Assembly: GCA_035222895.1 (NCBI GenBank)
Contig: JAVYIG010007215.1
Coordinates: 1-64,000, forward strand
DNA: 64,000 bases
Reading direction: 5' to 3'
DNA from: Strongylocentrotus droebachiensis
Lineage: Eukaryota > Echinodermata > Echinoidea > Camarodonta > Strongylocentrotidae
The notes beneath the pieces are model-generated. The model was not told where the DNA came from and did no database searches. It saw only the letters and a program-made list of their open reading frames with translations. Both the position numbers and the translations under genes were made by a program. Below, piece after piece: positions 1-11,600 of this stretch (the stretch's first letter is position 1; the number at the start of each line of letters is the position of its first letter).

Positions 1-173
1 ACTCAATTATATAATACTATCAAACGATCAAAATCCTCTCAAGATTTAACCATTTTTATCAAATTTGTCAGTTTTGTTAGCAAGTATACTAACCTGCCTC
101 TCATTTATGAAACTATTACTGATATGTATTTTATTGTCATATTACAACTTTCCATTTCGGACTTGTATTTGCA

Positions 174-275
174 TTTAATTATTTGACAGAGTGCTTTAAT
201 TATTTGACAGAGTGCTTTAAATTATTTGACAGAGTGCTTTAATTATTTGACAAAGTGCTTATTATTTGACAAAGA
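174..275. repeat. Short tandem array, about 21-bp unit
   Basis: About five tandem units of a 21-bp AT-rich sequence containing TTATTTGACAGAGTGC follow one another; the later units carry small indels and a G-to-A change. It lies upstream of PMPCA. No function is visible. Confidence 0.85.
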
Positions 276-375
276 AATTAATGTAGGAATGGAGACCACC
301 AAATCTCGGTTGAGCACCCTTCGGAGCTTACTTAGTTCCTGGTGTGTTTTTACAAAACGCCGAAATCACATTGCC

Positions 376-432
376 GTTTCCCCCAGGCCAGGCAATTTCC
401 CCCAGGCCAGGCAGTTTCCCCCAGGCCAGGCC
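376..432. repeat. GC-rich tandem array, 18-19-bp unit
   Basis: Three head-to-tail copies of a unit built on TTTCCCCCAGGCCAGGCA. The short overlapping ORFs on both strands here are products of the repetition, not genes. Confidence 0.85.
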
Positions 433-1167
433 GCGCAAACGCGTAACCATGGAAATACTACGAACGCTGACCACAACCAGACGTAAACACGGCGAACGAT
501 CTTTGTCGATGTCATACGACACTTAGCTGTATGGTTCGGAATTATTACCTAACAAAGGAAGCAAACTTCGGCTCTGACGCCCTAGCTGTCAATCATACAA
601 AAATGGATACCAAAAACACTGAAATTTCAGGCTTTAAACAGGTGACGCACTTTACACATAGGTGACGCACACATGGCGTTCCATACAAATGCAATAGACA
701 CGTGACCGGACATTTCAGGAAAAAAATCAAGTTTGTACCTAAAATATGACTTTTTTGAGGATTTTTCTTAGTTAAGTAAGACTTATACTTAAGTGAAATA
801 CTTAAACTGAAATACTTAAGTGAAAAAATCATTAAAAATAGAGGGTTTGACTGAAATATCACAATTTTGGTATCGAAGAAAACAGAAAAGAGTACGCTAT
901 CTCGTCCAACTCATATTTGTAACGTTAAGCGAATGGCGGGCATTTAACATCCAATCACAAGGGACAAGAACGTTGATTTGTGGGCGGGGCGCGGGCGGGT
1001 GATTCAAATGAGGCAGAGACCGATTGAACGTAACTGCGCAAGCGCTAAATGTAAGGATATTTGCTTCGTGCACAGCCACAGCCTGCAGCAGCGACACAGT
1101 GCTGTCAGATATCAATGCACACACAATGTATAGTAGGGACTAAGCTTGAGTCGGTACGGTCGATCAC

Positions 1168-1201
1168 ACCGGGACCCGACCGTTGCCGTCGGGTCCCGGT
1201 T
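1168..1201. other. GC-rich perfect hairpin
   Basis: Arms ACCGGGACCCGAC and GTCGGGTCCCGGT are exact reverse complements around a 7-base loop. A related GC-rich block with GTCGGGACCCGG occurs near 2768-2803. The pair may be remnants of one repeat family. No function is claimed. Confidence 0.7.
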
Positions 1202-1448
1202 TCGTTTTTTGAGAACCGGCGCTCCGGAAAAAAAAATGAAATATGTAAGAAATTGCAGTTTTGCACACCACTAAAATCAATCCACCTTAAAACTTAAGTA
1301 TTTAATTATTACCAATCATATTCTAGCTCATCCTGAATCAATCCGAACTGCTGATATAAATATGGGTTGCAAAGCAGTTCGCCCCAGCATGGGGTTGTTG
1401 TTGCCAGCTGCTAGCTAGCTACTGTACTGGGCGGGTCTCTCGGCAGGA

Positions 1449-2510
1449 TTAATAAATCAGGTTGAAAGAAACATTAATGTTTGAATAATAAAACGGCTTT
1501 CTAAAAAGTACTTCTTTACAACATACTGATCGAATAATTTTTAAAAGACAAAATAGATATTTTTTCTTTGATTTTGAACACCGCATGCTTCTTTTAAAAG
1601 CTGAAAATTACTTGGTAATCACAAGAAGTTTCGATACGGATAGCTGTTGCAAGGCAAGTTCAGACTAGTCTCAGAAAAATGCGCAGTGCCCCTCGTTGTA
1701 ATGTAATGCTGTAATGCGTGGCAGAACGAACCCAAACAAAGACGTGATCGTAACGAGAAAAAAATCATTAAAAACTACGAGAGCACAATTGGAAAGTCAA
1801 CTACTCAAAATTATCGTAAGCAGATACATAACTTGGAGGAAGAATACAATAGTTGTCCAAGAAAAGCCACATAAATAGTGATATTTAAGGAGTTACTATA
1901 GGTACAATCATTATCGGAAGGGCCTGCTGCGATGTCCAAATTACACATGTTTAAATTGAACACGAGGCTAGAAACCAAATCCCGCCCTCTACGGTAAAAA
2001 GCAGTATAACAAAGGATTCAAGTATTTGCAGCAGGCCGGCCCCTTGCGATAAATATGTACCCAGTTACTCCTCGATTATCACAATTTCTGTTGCATTTCT
2101 TGGGCGATTATTGAATTCCTTGTCCAAGTTATGTATCTGATTATGGTAATTTTGAGCAGTAGTTATCTTTCCAATTGTGCTCTAGTAGTTTTTAATGATT
2201 TTTTTCTCGTTACGATCACGTCTTTGTTTGGGTTCGCTCTGGCACGCATTACAGCTAACGTTGAGCACTGCGCATTTTTCCGAGACTAGTCTGAACTTGC
2301 CTTGCAACAGCTATCCGTATCAAAACTTCTTGTGATTACCAAGTAATTTTCAGCTTTTAAAATAAAGCATGCAATGTTTAAAATAAGAGATAAATATTTA
2401 TTCTGTCTTTAAAATATTATATGATCGGTATATTGTACAGAAGAATTTTTTAGAAAGCCGTTTTATTATTCTAAAATTCATATTTTTTGACCAGATTTAT
2501 TCAACCTGCA
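1449..2510. mobile_element. Foldback (long inverted-repeat) element, about 1.06 kb
   Basis: Two arms of roughly 480 bp, about 1449-1935 and 2024-2510, are reverse complements along most of their length, with small indels. Paired anchors include AACGGCTTTCTAAAAAG with its complement near 2453, GCACAATTGGAAAG with its complement near 2170, and GCTGAAAATTACTTGG with its complement near 2340. The unique centre is under 100 bp. No transposase ORF is present, so it is non-autonomous. Clear target-site duplications were not found, so the superfamily is open. The right arm stops about 10 bases before the upstream ATG at 2520. Confidence 0.8.
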
Positions 2511-2519
2511 TGAATCAAA

Positions 2520-2612
2520 ATGGCGGCTCGAATGTTGTCTTACTATTTCTGCCCCAGTTTTTTTACTTTTAGAGGCACAATAATGGCACTAAACATCGCC
2601 AATCATGGATGA
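2520..2612 (+). promoter_or_regulatory. Possible upstream ORF overlapping the predicted PMPCA start
   Basis: An ATG in good context (AAAATGGCGGCTCG) opens a short reading frame of about 30 codons. Its TGA stop overlaps the ATG at 2609 as ATGA. If transcription begins upstream of 2520, this would be an upstream ORF that ends on the PMPCA start codon. The transcript start is unknown. The frame could instead be chance, or the real N-terminus under a splice pattern that I could not find. Confidence 0.35.
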
Positions 2613-2652
2613 AAATAATGTCAAATGGAAGAATATACCGATCTGAGCCGAG
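2609..2652 (+). CDS. PMPCA: PMPCA exon 1 (predicted, presequence start)
   Basis: ATG at 2609 opens a frame with codons for K, R, R and R, and ends at donor GAG|gtatgc in the phase that exon 2 needs (two bases left over). An in-frame stop lies upstream. The second ATG at 2618 is an alternative start. A distal unannotated exon 1 cannot be excluded. Confidence 0.5.
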
Positions 2653-5600
2653 GTATGCATGTGTTGATTTATTTGATTGATAAAAAAGATCACTTTTAAG
2701 GGACATACTGATGATATGCGCTTTTTATAGAATTAAGTGACAAATCCTGCGAGCTGATTTCGGGACACGGGGTCCCGATCGGTACAAGGCCGTCGGGACC
2801 CGGTTTATGAAAATCCCGACATGACTCAGGCATACACATAGGAAAACACAGCTCATCAAGAGGAGGAGGAGGAGGAGAAGAAGAAGAAAGGGAAAAGAAA
2901 GAGTAGAAGAATAATAAGAGAAGCAGGAGGAAGAAGTAGGATAAGAAAAGGAGGAAGAAGAATAGGGAGAAGCTCAGAAAAGACAGAAGGAGAAAAAGGC
3001 CTGGTAAATGCTGCATTATCCCTGAGCTGAGGCACTATGATGTGCCTATGTAGACGATTTAACTTGCAGGAACCTTTGCATTAGACTTTTCTATCTGAAA
3101 TAGCTTCATTGTGTAGTTTTCATACTAAGCCCTTGACTTTTATAAATTTGGGCATTACTGTATAAACCGTTATTACCCTTGTACTTTACTACTGTTATAT
3201 ACTGTACCACTCCAGCAAAGCATAGAGAGTCAATGCTAATGTGTATTGACCTCTAGCACTGCGTAGGCTAATTGCTGAGAGGCAGGTATAACACACAAAT
3301 ACACATACGACACACTATTGCATACTAATGCAGGTGTCAATTGTATGACCCACCCTATGGACCCCGGGGAAGGTGCGTCATGGTTGGGTCATTTACCATC
3401 AAGGTGTGACTCAGGGTACCGTCATTTTACTCCTATGGTCAGTCACAATATTGACAGTGGGGTGTGTTGATGTCAGTCACTTTACATAGGTGCGTCACTG
3501 AATAAAGTACAGAGTATTCACGGCCGCTAGCGAAGCCCGCAAGCTCGCTAGCGCGGGTGTACTTGTACTACTAACTTTCAGCTCAGCACTCGACAAGCTA
3601 CAGACAATTTTTTCGCATAGGAAAGCACATGTATCGCAGATCGCCATGCGGTTGGTTTTCTGTGGGTTCAATACGTAGTGATCGGACTGAAGTAAGCGGC
3701 GTTTTAATTGCGCTTTTACGTTCGCAGCATCTTACGTGCCTTGAAATGTGTATGTAAAAGCCAGACATTGCGCAGTGCAGCGAAACAAACTCATCCATGT
3801 GATGAGTGTGAGATCCAAGTGACGTACCGCTGTGCATCACCATCGCGCGCATTAAAAAGACTTGAAGAAATATGAAACAAATCTGACCGTACGTATTCTG
3901 TATTTTACTTTGATTTTGATAATAGATCTAGAGCGTATTAATGATAGATTTCAGAAAAAGGAATATTATATAAAAACAAGGGCATTTTATGGCAAAGCCC
4001 TGCACCACCATCCCAATAGATCTATCGTAGATGTCTACTAGAAAACAGAAAACATTGTGCCGTGCACGGTGCAGGTGGGGGAACGGTATTGCAACAACAA
4101 ACGAGTGCTCGTGCCTGGAAATGAGATTAGACCCTGATCGCAAATCAGGAAAAACACGTTCTGTATCATTTCGACCATGTCGAATGTGCGTCAAAATGAC
4201 AGTCAAAATCAACAACTGGTGCATCATAATTTTGACCGAGGTACCGTCATTGGTAGCCTGAAGTTCGTCATAGTTTTGCCGCATATGTGCGTCATGGTAT
4301 AGTAAAATCCGACGCACATTAGACAAGTGACGCACCATCCCCGGGGTTCATGGGGTGGGTCATACAATTGACAGGTGCATAATGCACACAATAAAGACGA
4401 TGTGGCTGATCGGCATATTTGACACTAGACTCACAATTCGAAATTTTAAAATATTTGTTTCTACACCGGTAAGTTTAACAAATTCTATTTTACTGCTATT
4501 TAGGTGTCATCAATTGTCACTAAAGTACCGATTTTTAGTGAAATCAATTGAGTTTTGTTGCTTTTGTACATTGGTGTTTGAAATGTTGAGAATCAGTAGA
4601 ACAGGTTTTAATACAGGTGGCTAAAGGTTTAGTAAAGTGGACTGAACTTTCAGAATCTCTGGAGCCTGGAGGGACGCTGATGCAGTAGAAAGGCACCACT
4701 GCAAATTAGTATCTGGCCAGTGCATGAACGGAGCCCTGATATTGCCAATCCAATTTTTAAAAAATGTTTCCATATATTCTGTCTTCTCCTGAAAGATCTT
4801 GGTATCTGTTTTGAGTAATCTGGTACTATTTAACGTTTTGATGGGCTATGATAATAAGTGCAACCCAATATTTTAAGAGAGAAATGTATTATAGCAAACA
4901 TTAGCATTCATTAGAATCATTACATAAATTAAGTTTATGAGCTTTTGTTCTTCATCTAGACCAAGAAAATCATCGCTACTATGTCAGAGGCAGTACTGCA
5001 GTGCTGGCAGTGCGTCCCCTGTAGAGGGCGTCCCACTGACCCAGCCCCTTCCTGGGATTCCACAACCCATATACGCTGCTGTTTCACATGACGTAGTGCA
5101 CACTGACATAACAACGTTAGACAATGGGCTGAGAGTTGCATCCATGAACAAGTTTGGCCAGTTCTGTACAGTTGGAGGTAAGTGTGAAATAAGATGTTTT
5201 GAAAAATGGGTTGAGAATACACAAGTTGATGAAATAAAAGTGTACCGGTACATACAAATTAATTCATCAATCCAAAGCCAAACAGGCTTTAGTTTAGGTT
5301 AAAGTATATGAGTTATTGCCGTTGTTGCTCTAATTCAATTTGCAAGTTCTTTGCAGTATCTCTATCAATGTATTGAAGTTCAGTTAAGAATAGTCAAGAT
5401 CCTCTACCTCCTACCAAAACCTAGAGAGCATCCTAATATGCCGATAATACAAAGTAGCACAAGGACTGGCATAGTAATTTCTTTTAAAGTGGGACTGCAC
5501 TACTGAGAGCTACTTGCACCCTCTATATAGCCAACAATGCCTAAGCATTACTCATTGATCCCCCATGGTCCCATTTTTCTTATGTTAATTGAGATCTGAT

Positions 5601-8600
5601 TTGATCAGATAACCACCTGCCAGTGACCATGCTGGGAGGTCCAATCCCTCCTGGCCAAACTAGTGCAGATAGGCTTTAAGTTCTTAATTAGGTAATAATA
5701 GAATTTCTTTCAGCATTTTTTTATAAGCAGTTTTTATTACAAAATGGCATCTGTTTTTTGTTTTGTTTTACAGTCTTAGTAAATTCTGGATCAAGACATG
5801 AAATAGGTTATCCAAAAGGTATTGCACATTTTATGGAGAAGACAGCATTTGGGGTAAGTCTGACATCCCTGCTTTTTCAATGGTACATGTATTGTATAAC
5901 ATGTTCAAGTTATCCAGCCAGCCCTCTCATCAGATTTCTCTGGAAATATTTGAAGCATAAACTTCAAACTTTTTACCCATTTGCACTTCCATAGAGATAT
6001 GAAACTTATGACTATTCCCCTTTTGGATATTTATCATGAATATGTTGAATCGTTCCTTTGTTTGATGGAATCCATGTCAATGTTTTTCACATTATGCTTG
6101 GTAGCATATCATGGCAAACAGGTTGGTCTACCAAAGAGTTAGCAACAACAACAAAAGTTACACATTAAAGATAAAAAGAATTTTACTTGTTTTAACAATA
6201 TGAGTATTTATTATGTTTTCCTTTGATATTGTACCAAAACAGAACCAAACAGTTGTTCTTTTTCTTTCGGCGGGCCAGGGCCCTGTCTTATAAAGAGTTG
6301 TTGATCCAAATCAATCGCAAGTCTTCTATCTCGTATATAGTTGCAATTGATAATGTAATATTAAAGTTGCGATCAATCGCACCTGTTTATAAGACAAGGC
6401 CCAGATCTTGCTTGTAGGTCAGAAACTGGGTATTTTTTATATATTTTGTTTTAATTATCAAAAAAAAAAAATATGTACTTCACCTTGTTGATATAATCTG
6501 TAATGCAATGGTTTTCCTCGACTTCCTTGACAACTACTATGAAATCAAAACTGACTTCTGTTTTTCTTGTACAGGAAACAGAGAAGTTTGAAAGTAGAGA
6601 TGAAATCCTTCAATCGTTAGAAGAACATGGTGGAATATGTGATTGCCAAGCATCAAGGTAAAGTATGAAACTCTCTCCAAAAGAGGGAAATTGATATTTT
6701 CCTAAGGACTAAAATTAGCTTTTCATCATGACAAAATTGCAAGTTTGTCTTAAATTTAAATTCTATTTTCTAGGTTTTACAACACATGCTTTGACAATTG
6801 CTCTACATTCAATATCTGACACTAACCTACTTTTTAACTTCAAAGCTGGACCAAACGCTTTACCTAACCTATCCCGACCCCTAAGCGGAATCTGAAATTC
6901 CAGATTGCAACCCTAAAACTCAATCGTGTATCTTTGAATGCATAACTTGAGCATATGTCGGAGGAACATTCTGTGTGATCCTTTGGGACATGCTTTTAGA
7001 TCATCGAGGACAAAAGATTTGACTTAAAACTGAAGAAGCTGGCGTGTCATCTGCGTACTATGGTTTTATTTCCATTGTCTGAAATCATATTGCTACATGG
7101 TAACGCAACTTTACCATCAAGCCACCTGCAGTCTAAGGTACATTCACTATCAGTTTCAAATGTATTGTTTTTGAAGTGCAACAGAGTTGCTCTGTTAGTA
7201 CATGTATTATCAAACGTTTGTGATTTTCTTTGATATTTTCTCAGGGACACACTGGTATATGGGGTCTCTGCAAATAGAGGTGGTTTAGAAGATGTGATTC
7301 ACTTGCTATCAGAGGTTGTTTTCAAACCAAAGCTCTCAGACACAGAAGTAAGTGAAGATAATATTACTTGTATTCAAATGTTCTTCATAACTTATCCTGT
7401 TAAATACTGAGCTACAACTAAGGTATGTGTAGAACTGTAATACAAGCTCTTAAAGCTCATCTGTACTAGTTTACAGGAGGGATTAGACCACACTGCAAGG
7501 TCACTGGACAGGTGGTTATCTCATCAAATCAGCTCTCAGTTAACATAAGAAAAAGAGGATCATGGGGGACCAATGGTCACCGATTAGGCATTGTTTGCTA
7601 TATAGAGGGAGCAAGTAGCTACAAGAAGTGCAGTGGACCTTTAAGAAAAAATTGTGTCACAACATTAATCGAATTACTCGTTGTGTTGCTTAGCAAATTG
7701 TTTTGCACTTCAAAAAGCAACTTTGTATAAATAAAGGAGAGCATGTGGTCAATTGACATTTGTCTCTCACCTATCTTGGATCTACGTGTAGCTGCCCAGG
7801 TTAGGCATGCACCAGAAGTAGTAATTTCGGTCACAGGTTCTTGCCTGTACACATGTGTACTGGTTAGAAGCAGTTAGTGGTTCTAGAAGGGGGCTTGGGA
7901 TGCTCCACTGACTGAAGACTTGCCTCTGCCCATTTATTATACCCCCTGGCATCAATTTCATGGTTTTGGCTCTGAATATCAGGTACCAGTCTTACAATTG
8001 TATTCCATGGAGTAATTGGTCTTATCAATCAATTATAATTTCTATAGGTTAACAATTTTATTGATAATATTTGTATATAACTTTTTCAGATTCTTAAACA
8101 TGTATTTTATATTTATAATTACATTGATGATTGTAGTTTGAAAAAAATCTGTACCAATTGTTTATATTGGCATATAATTTGAATGTTAATGTTGAATGTT
8201 ATCCTGTTCATGTGCAATTCAGCTTATAGTTGCAAACCATGTTGTTTAATAAACCATTTTTGAATTGAACTGAATTGAACAATTTCTCTCACCCAATGTA
8301 GATTGAGGATAGCAGACAGGCAATATTATTTGAATTAGAAGCCCTGGACATGGCTCCAGATCCAGAGATAATGATGACAGAGCTGATACATGCAGTAAGC
8401 AGAACAAACAACTTGAACCCTGTTTCATAAAACCTGTTATCAATAACAAGTTACAATAACTGTAATAAGCTACTGAAATTGTGGCATCTTTTTGGCTGAG
8501 AGCTAATTTGTTATAAAATTTAAGCATTTGTTATTGATAACAAGTTTTATGAAGCAGAGTCCAGGGAGGTGTTTCACAAATATCCTAAGTCGTACTTAAC

Positions 8601-11600
8601 TCTAAATTGGACTTAGACATTATAAAATATATTCATAAGCAAAAATTTTAAGTATTTTAGACCTTTCATAAATTCCATACCAAGAACATGAAGTCTCCTT
8701 GATAATAGAAAATAAGAATGATTTGAATCAATATTTAATGCCTTTTGAAATAACTTTTACCAAATATTTTCAAAGATGCTAACGGCTTTCCATAATTGTT
8801 AAGTCCAACTAAGAGATAAGTTCAACTTAGGACCTTTGTGAAATACCCCCCTGATATGCTTTTTGATATATCAGGTATACCTGTTTCCATAAGCCTTTTA
8901 TAGTTTCCCTCTCATGAAAACGATATATACACCTTTATCTTATTTGTGTGAATCCCCTGAAGTGGTGGCTTGGTTTACACACTACTTGTCATAAAATGTT
9001 TTGAAGGCAAGACTGGGAATCAATATGATCAGAAACAATCAATGGATAGTCAACAAGAAGACAGGCAGATAAAGAATTCACTTGCACAATTCTGATAGTG
9101 ATAAAGATGAATATTCATAGACCTAAATAAATATGCATCCACATGCTGTATACAAAGCAAGATTCATGTAGAAATGGAAGGACAAAGCATAACATGTATC
9201 CAAAATAGTAAATGAACTTGTGACAAATTTGATGGCGCATTGACGAAACTGAATGCAAAATGAAAAAATTGATAAAAGCAATGGTATATTGGCAGCTGTG
9301 GATGACAAACTTAATTTGACTTTCACGAAGTTGGATGCAAGAGGATGAAATTTAATGGATAAATTTTGAAAATGAATGACCAAAAATGAAATTGACCTTG
9401 AGATGTGCAAGATCATAAAGTTTCAGGGAGAATATGAATGACAAAAAGATTGATGTTAAATGAAAGAAGGTTTTAAAATGGACAGGAAAACCTATAATAG
9501 CATTTATTGGTAGCCATTATAGACAGTTGACCTCTGTGGTGAGTTTTCCACAATCTCTAGTGTGACTGTACTGCATCCAGACCTAATCCTCAACTTCTCC
9601 CATTCCATTTTTGTCTTCATTCAACACAGGCTGCCTATAAAAACAACACATTGGGCCTGCCTAGGGTGTGCCCGAGCGAGAACATTCCTCTTATTGGACG
9701 CTCCAACCTCCTGCAATATATGAACAACTATCTGGTCCCTGAGAGGATGGTCCTGGCTGGGGTCGGCATGGACCACGAAACCCTGGTCGACCTCGCAAAA
9801 CGATATTTTGTCGATGCGAAACCGACATGGAGCACCCCTGAGATTCAGGAGATGGGTGGAAGGGTGGATAAATCAATATCCCAATACTTTGGAGGATTAC
9901 AGAAGGTAAGTGGGAATATTACACCAATATATTGCACATGTACCCTTTACAGCTCATTTTAAGTATGTTTAATTTATTACCAAAGAAAGTAAAGAAGTCA
10001 GTCGGTCACTCAATAGTGTCTGACAGTGAAGTCTAGAACGTAAACGGGTTTCCTTGCATAATTTGAATGTTAGGACACTGCTAGCGTTTACATTTCTCAG
10101 ATAAGACGTACGAGACATATTCATGATTCCTGCAAAGTCCTACAGAATTTGATGTTGGCTGCAAATGGGACATAGTACCTTAAAGGGGCTGTAGCATGGG
10201 AAATACTGGTTGACGCCATCTACGTCCATTTTTGGACAACTGCATGTAAATGAATGGACTTGATTAATTAGCGCTCGCCAGCGTGCGTGAAACACGCCTC
10301 GGTTTGGCGTACATGTATGTTGCACGCACGTGAATACGTAGACCTACTGCGGTTCCGTCGTACATAGTCGTTTTATACCTGATTGGCCCCAAGTCAGGCC
10401 ACGGGAAATAGTCTCGTCATCCTACAGCCCCTTTAATAAGTCATATCATACTTGCATTTCCTCTGCAGATCAACAAGGACATGTCCAACATTGCCCCCGG
10501 CACGCCCATCCCTGAACTAGCCCATGTTATCCTGGCCCTGGAGAGCTGTGGCCACCAGGACTCTGACTTCATCTCCTTCGCGGTCCTCAACATGCTGATG
10601 GGTGGGGGAGGCTCCTTCTCAGCAGGGGGTCCTGGCAAAGGGATGTACACCCGTCTCTACCTCAACGTTCTCAACAGGTACCATTGGATGTACTCGGCAG
10701 CCGCTGTTCATTACAGCTACGAGGATAGTGGCATCTTCTGTATACAGGCTAGCTGTCATCCAAGTATGGTAAGCAGTGTAGCAATGTAATACAGGGTTCG
10801 TACGGGTCAGGGAATTTCTGGAAAGTCAGGGAATTTAAAAATGCTTTTTCCAGAAGCAAAAAGTCAGGGAAAGTCAGGGAATTCGTCCATTCCCTCTGGA
10901 AAGTCAGGGAAATCTTTTTTTTTTCAAGATGTTTGTTAAAATGGCATTTAATTTGTCTTGTGAACAAAGGAAAAACATTTTGTAAAATCTGTGGTTCACA
11001 GGACCTTTTCGTAATAAAAAACACGCAATATCGTTAGGACCTACTAGTATCGTGTCTATTGTGTCTTTCATACATGTATGCAAGATGTTTGTGTGTGTAA
11101 ATGTCTTGCAAGTGACAGGTGCGGTGCGTGGTGCCGGTGTGTACATACACGAATGCTGCATGCATGCTGTACGATTACTTTTGGATCGAGCTTGTGCTTT
11201 GATTTTGATTAAAAGTTTGAATGAAGGTGTTTTACCCCGGGGTTTTACCACAGAATATTCATGAAACAATAATTAAAATGTAAATAACTATGCATCATGA
11301 GCCACTCGTGTTTTCTTAAGAACCCCTTTAAAAATCGTGTTGCTCTTTACTCGAATATCGCAACTTTGATTCCACATTTGGCGTCCATTGTGCGAGCGCG
11401 AGCATACAGCCAGTTAGCTAGCTACCCTAGCCTCGTGGTTGCTGCTTTCCCCAACGTCCGCAATTAAGGCGCACTTTTTCCGTCAGCAAAATATTGAAAG
11501 TCGGGGGTGCGCCTTATATAGTCAGGTACAGGATATTTGAGTCCTCAAATGCTACTTTTTAGTGGTTTTCAAAAATCTCTGTGTCTCAACATGAATTACA

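Noticed and set aside
1061-1297. Possible mitochondrial presequence ORF upstream of PMPCA
   Set aside because: It needs a TTG start, has no suitable donor in phase, and a better exon 1 candidate lies at 2609-2652.
3928-4338. A 136-codon minus-strand ORF, present again at 28274-28684
   Set aside because: It is shared only because the two Harbinger-like copies are nearly identical. The translation resembles no transposase or other family known to me.
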